Below, in pieces: positions 49,601 to 55,600 of a DNA stretch of 64,000 nucleotides. How positions within the stretch are numbered: position 1 is the first letter of the stretch; the number at the start of each line of letters is the position of its first letter. The notes beneath the pieces were generated by a model that searched no databases, was not told the origin of the DNA, and saw only the letters and a list, made by a program, of their open reading frames with translations. Source of the DNA: Effrenium voratum (taxonomy: Eukaryota > Sar > Dinophyceae > Suessiales > Symbiodiniaceae); the NCBI GenBank assembly GCA_963377175.1, contig CAUJNA010001002.1, positions 392,383 through 456,382 on the forward strand, given 5' to 3'. Position numbers and translations under genes: made by a program.

Positions 49601-52600
49601 CGCTTTCCTTTGCCCAAGTCTTAGGGAAAGATGTGGGTTCAGAGAAGAAAACGCAACTTCACACCGATATTAGAGTTGTTGCGCCTCCCCACCCCATAAG
49701 CAAGAGAAAGAAAGATGGGGTGTGCCCCATTTCAGAGAGCCCTTAGGTCAGGGAACCGCCTGGTTCGCCTTGCCCGGTGACCCACGGCTCAAAGCCATGG
49801 CAAAGGATTCCACCTACCTTATCGGGCCACGGCTCGCCGCGGGATCCCATCGAAGTTCCCCACTCCCCAGCTAGGCGCCCTTCTCTATCAACTTTTTTCA
49901 TGGGACACATTTTGCAGTTTTGCTTATTGTGGTTTAGTGGTTGAAATCCAACCACTCAACTGCTATTTTTTTCATTTTTTGCCCCCCTTTCAACGTCAAC
50001 CAAGTTTTGGGGGAGATTCGGTTCCCTGCTAAAATAGACAAAATCGAAGAAAGTTGGTCCCAACTTATTCTAAGCTCTCCACTGAAAGACCTAGTCCCCA
50101 TGTCTCAAAGTGGTCCCCATATCGCCGTTGAACTCAAAGGACCAAAGACCCGCCGTGCGACTTTTGGGGCCAACTTCCGGAGGCGGACCTGCAGGGCACT
50201 GAGAAGGCAAGGGGCTCGCCGACTTGAGCCAGCTGACCTCTGGAAGTGGCTTCCTTTGCGTCGATTTGGTGCGTTTTGCCAAGGGATGTTAGGACTTTAT
50301 AGGACTTTAACTTTTCGCCAACCAATGGGTTTTCCCTGAAATCCACTAAAGGTTAAACTTTTAGCAGGGGAGCAGAAAGCAACCGAGATCTGGGTTTGGT
50401 GGTTGAGTGTGTCATATTTAAGGTTGGACCCTTCAGAATTCTGTTTTGCCTTTTGCTTTGCCTTCAAAAACACCACAAACCAGATACCCCAACAAAGAGA
50501 CAGACCCATTTGGACTTCGGTGTGTTATCAAAGTTGGAAACTCGGGGTGGTTATTTACCTGCAACCTACCAACGGCAACTTTGGTAAAGTCATGAGGCTA
50601 GGTTTGGAGGCCGATGGCCACGGGTCAAGCTCATTAAGACGGCCATGGCGAGCTCACCATACACGGCGTTGAGATCATCATGGTTGTTATTGGAAACATT
50701 TTGCATTTTTTCCTTTGGTGGTTTGGTGGAAATCCAACCACTTACCTGCTAAAATTTGATTTTTTGCTCCCCTTACAACGTCAACCAAGTCATGATGTGG
50801 GCACTTACCCTCCCACCTTCTTAACATGGGGGGAACCTGACGTTTTTGGAGGTGAAAACGGTGGGAGGGTACTTGGTATGCGTCAGGGTTTGGTCTTGTT
50901 TATATTTGCAGACTAAGGCCTTGTTTGGCCTGCAACTTATTGCCCAAAGAGGCAAGTTGTGAAACCCTTCGGGCTTTGTTCAACGCAACTTATTCGGCAC
51001 TTGTGATGCCACCCAAACCCTTGGGCTGCCGCAGCGATCCTGTTTCCTTTGCACCAAATCCACTTTGGACTTTGAACAAAACATGCTTTTGCGGCGGGTT
51101 TTTTGGAAACACCCATTCCTGGGTTTCCGTCTTCCTTGGGTACAATGGGGGACCAACATGACTCCGGTTTTCCTTTTGGTTTCCCTAAGCCACGGCAAAG
51201 GGATTTCAACAAAGGTGCCAGCATCCCTTTGGTTGCGCATTTCTGGAAGTCCCTTTCATACTGTATGTTGGGGTCCGCAGGCTCCTGTGGCTTTAAATGG
51301 AAGACCCAGACCCCTCCATTGAACGCGAAGGTGTTTGGGGGTCTCAAAACCTGGCTGTTTGAGGGCCCAAAATCCATTGCGAGCCTTTGGGAAGCACCCA
51401 ATTTCAACCCCTGGTTCTTGTAGAATGGGAAACCACCCATCCACACCAAACCAAGTCGGCTCCAAACCACTTGGCGCTAGACTCTCCGAATCTGACCCTT
51501 TAAAAATGGGCCGGGCCCTTGCCCAAAGATTCGGGTCATGACCCGGCCCATTTTTTGATTCGGGTCATGACCGGAGAGTCTAGGTACGGAGGTCCCAGGC
51601 CATTTATAGAGTGATTCAGCATGTACTTCGCCCAACTTTCCTCATGCACCCAGAAGGAGAGTCGAGGTGTCCATCCTTTTTTGGGGACCCAGTTAAACAT
51701 GTGCAAGGATAGAAATAGTAACAAATGATGATAACAAAAAAAAGAAGTAATAGTAATGATAAGATTCCAGCTCACCAAAAATGTGCGATTCCAACACAAA
51801 CGCATAAAACTGGAAGAATGCCACCCGTGCCGGCGAGGAGTTGGCCGCGGCGGAGACCTACTACGAGAAGCTGAAGCCTGACTGCCTCGAGGCCTCTCCA
51901 GACGAGCGAGGGAGGACGGTCAATGTGGGCCGGTGGCGGAGTCCGAAGCTCTCGAGTTGTTCCCGTTCGGGAAGTTTGATTGACCCCATATTCAACCAAG
52001 CGGTTTACGAATAGGGGGGTGGAGTCCGAAGCTCTCCCCTTTTTTTTGTTGTTGCCCGTTGGGGAATTGATGTTGGCCCCAGATTCAAGCAACCAGTTTT
52101 TACTAATAGGGGGGGGTTGGCCCCTCCAAAAGTCGTGATTCCAACTTTGTCAATTCAGGGGAAAGCACCCCCCGATGAAAAGAAACAGGGGTTGATTCAC
52201 ATGGGGCGGGTCAGCATCATTTTCTTGGATGTCCAACCAACTTGAGATGAGCTAGAAACTTGGGTACTGGGGTTGGTCCCCAGATAACCATGGGGTTTCG
52301 ATGGTTGCTGATGATTTCACCGCAAACACCAGCAAACAATGGTTTAAACCAATGATCGGATGTCGAACCAACTAAGTAGGTGACAGCCACCATTGTTATA
52401 GTTTGGGTGGACCATGGTCCTCTTACAACCATAGTGGATGGACGAAATCCATTCGCACCACTTGGAAACCATGGGAAGCCATTGTTGGCATGTAGAGGAT
52501 AATCATCATTCCAGGGTTTCTTAGGTGGTGCAGGATTTCGTCTATCTACAACATTAAGCATCACTTTGGGCCATCTTTGAGAAGGAGAATGGTACCCGAC

Positions 52601-55600
52601 AGTAGTAAACTTATCCTAATCTGGGGTCTCACAAAAGTGATCCTGATTCCCACCAAGAGGGGGACACCACGCGACTAAACAAAAACCACCCTGTTTGTTG
52701 GGTCTCTTTTGAGACTGACAAACCCACATATTCATCCCTCCTCACCTTGGTTGAACGGGACATGAAAAGGAAGACCTACTCTTCGGGGTCCGCCCTTTGA
52801 CACATACCCGCGCCTGGGGTCTCCTCCGAAACTATTTCATATATTTTGGGCGTGGACTAAAATATACTAAAATATGGAACCTTGTGTTGTTTTTGTTCGC
52901 TCAAGGATAGAGTCAGACTAGGTCCCTAAGTAGTGCCCTTTTACCCGTTTTTGGGGGAGGGTTCCCCTACTAAAATAGACTACAGAAGAAAGCTGGTACC
53001 CTTATTCTAACCTCTCTACTGGAGGATCTAGCAGAACATGCCATTTGCTGTGCCCCTTCCAACGTGGACCGTACACTTTGAATAGTTTTTCCGGCTCCCC
53101 ATCGAGGCGGGCCCCAGCTACGCCGAGCGCAAAGCGCGCCGCGAGCAGGAGACGTGGATGTCACGGGTGTTGTTCTTTAAGTTAGGCTTTTCCTGTAAAG
53201 TCACCTATGAGAATCGTTTCTTCCTGGAAAGTCACCTACCAAAATCTAGGTGCCTGTGTTTTGTTCAGCGAATATCCCTTGCTCCTTTGATTTCGGAGTC
53301 TCCAATCATACAAATTTGGGTGTGATACCCAGTTGTGCACTTCAATGCTACACAATTGGGTACCCAATTTAACCCAGTGGTGTGTTTCTTTTTATGCGTT
53401 TGCTTGGAGGGAGTTCCCTTTCATGGTCAGCTACCAAGAGACATGGTGCTCTTTATTTTCCATCTCCAATGGAGATCTGGTGCAAGAGGGGGGCAGGTTG
53501 TTTGCCCCGAAGCATTGGACCGTTGAAGGGGTTCCATTGGAAGAGTTTCGGCCTCAACTAACGCCTTTTTGAGTCTTAGAGAGCTAGAACTTTGACCAGT
53601 TCATCCCTCCTTGGTTGATTGGGAAAAAAGAAGGAAACAAACCTTTTAAGTTGGGCTTCCCCAATTTTGGACACATACAGGACAATCCCGAGCTCGCCTT
53701 TAAAACATTGGGACCAGCTTGGACCGCTAGGATTGCGGGCTGAGGGGAAACAAGGCCCGGGAAGGCCAAAAAAGACTTCAGTTGGATCCCATGGGTCAAA
53801 AAGGACCACAGAAAACCTGCTGTGGATGGACAGAATCCGTTCGCGCCATTTGAAACCATGGTTTCATAGGCGTTGTTTGTTGGTTGTCATAGGCGAATCA
53901 ACAGCCAGGGCTTCTTAGGTGGTGCGAAATGGGTTTCGTCCATCCTCCGTATCATCCCCATAGTCGCTATGAGCTCCTGTTGGCATTAGAGAATCGGGCC
54001 GAATTCCGGGGCCCTTGAATAGGAGTTTGGAGTTGTGGGGTCCCTCCAAAAAGCGGTGAATCCACTGAAACAACCTGTCTCACTTCCTGAGTTCATGAAC
54101 TTTAAACTTTTTGGGAGGACCATTTTAGTGGTACAGAAAAAAATGGACTTTTTTGGGGCCATCCACTCAGCCAGTGAGAAAAGCGGTGAATCCGCTGAAA
54201 CTGTTAGGTCTGCTTTGGGAATGTGCAACGGACATGACGTATTGCAAGGGGTCGAAGTCTGGACCAGTTTGTGCCGTTCAAACATGTTCATTCCCTTTTT
54301 TGGCGGCTCACTCGGGTCTGGCGCTTCACCAGGAGATGAAGGACCTTAAGGAGGCACGCCGCTAGAGGGGGAGCGGGGAGGAAACATCGATGCATGTTGG
54401 CCCATGCAAAGGGCTTATAATTCCAGGGCTTGAATCATTACCCAAAAGAAAGGGTTCATGACCAACCATTTTTGAAGGGTCATGGAGACTCTAGGTCTAA
54501 ATAGGGGTTGATTCCTTGTCCACTCTTTTCAACCATCCTTCTTTTCTCAAAAACCGATCGCCGCTTTACCTGGGATTCTGGCGGTGTTCTAGAAAGATTC
54601 GGATCCCATGGAAAGAATGGACATGGAAGGTACCCGTAAAATGTTTTAAATTTGTTGGGGAACAGTTTCGGGGAACTTGCGAGGCACGGTGGGTGACCAG
54701 AATGCAAGTATACATGGCATTCAATTACCACGAAACGATGGTAACTTAGAGTCCCCCTACTTGCACCATGGCGAGGGCATCCAGGCGTGTGTCTTTTTTG
54801 GAGGATGCCCTGTCTTTGGCGGTTCTAAAGAGAAACCAAGGGGGAAACCTCCATTTTTGTTGGGGGAGTACCCTGCTGCCCTGAATATTGCAAGCAAGCC
54901 ACTAAAAAAAACTCACGATTTACCATGACTTCCATTTGCTTAAGCTCATGATCTTAAAATGTTCCCCTGTTGGTTTTAAAGGGTCGAAGAACCAAACGGA
55001 AGGAGGCATCCACCGTAGCACCTGTTGCTGTTCCCCTGGATATGCCTGGAGCCTCAAGGTACACAGTGAGAGAAGCCTTTGAACAGGCTCGCGCAAGCGA
55101 GGGTTGTACCTAGGGCCTCTGAACATAAGATTTCGCCTATCCTGCAGGGTCAAGCGGTCACTTGTTTTGGTTCATTTGGGACATTTGGACAGCAAAAACA
55201 AGTGTTCAAATGAAGGTGCAGGATGGGTCTTTCTCAAAGGGGAACCTCAGCATAGGGTCCTTCAGGGTCAGCGCGGGTCAACTCCGAAAACGTCTGCCCC
55301 TTGCCACGTTGAAGAGGAAACTGATTTGCCAGGTCTGCCGCAGGCGCCTTCTGTTGGAAGGGTAACCCAAATAAGGCACCCGAAATGCAAGAGAGAAGCC
55401 AAGCCAATTCTGAGAAGCAGCTAGACCCCGGCGAGTTGAATTGGCCCTCACCGGCGGGTTTCAGATGCTTGGGAAGGCACGCGCAAACAGGGCCCCCTTG
55501 TGACATTGTGGGTCTAGTATTTTTTTTGAGGGTACCCTTTTTTTGGTGGGGTTAAAGGGAAACCAAAGGGTCAACCATCATGTTTTTGGGTCCCCTCAAA

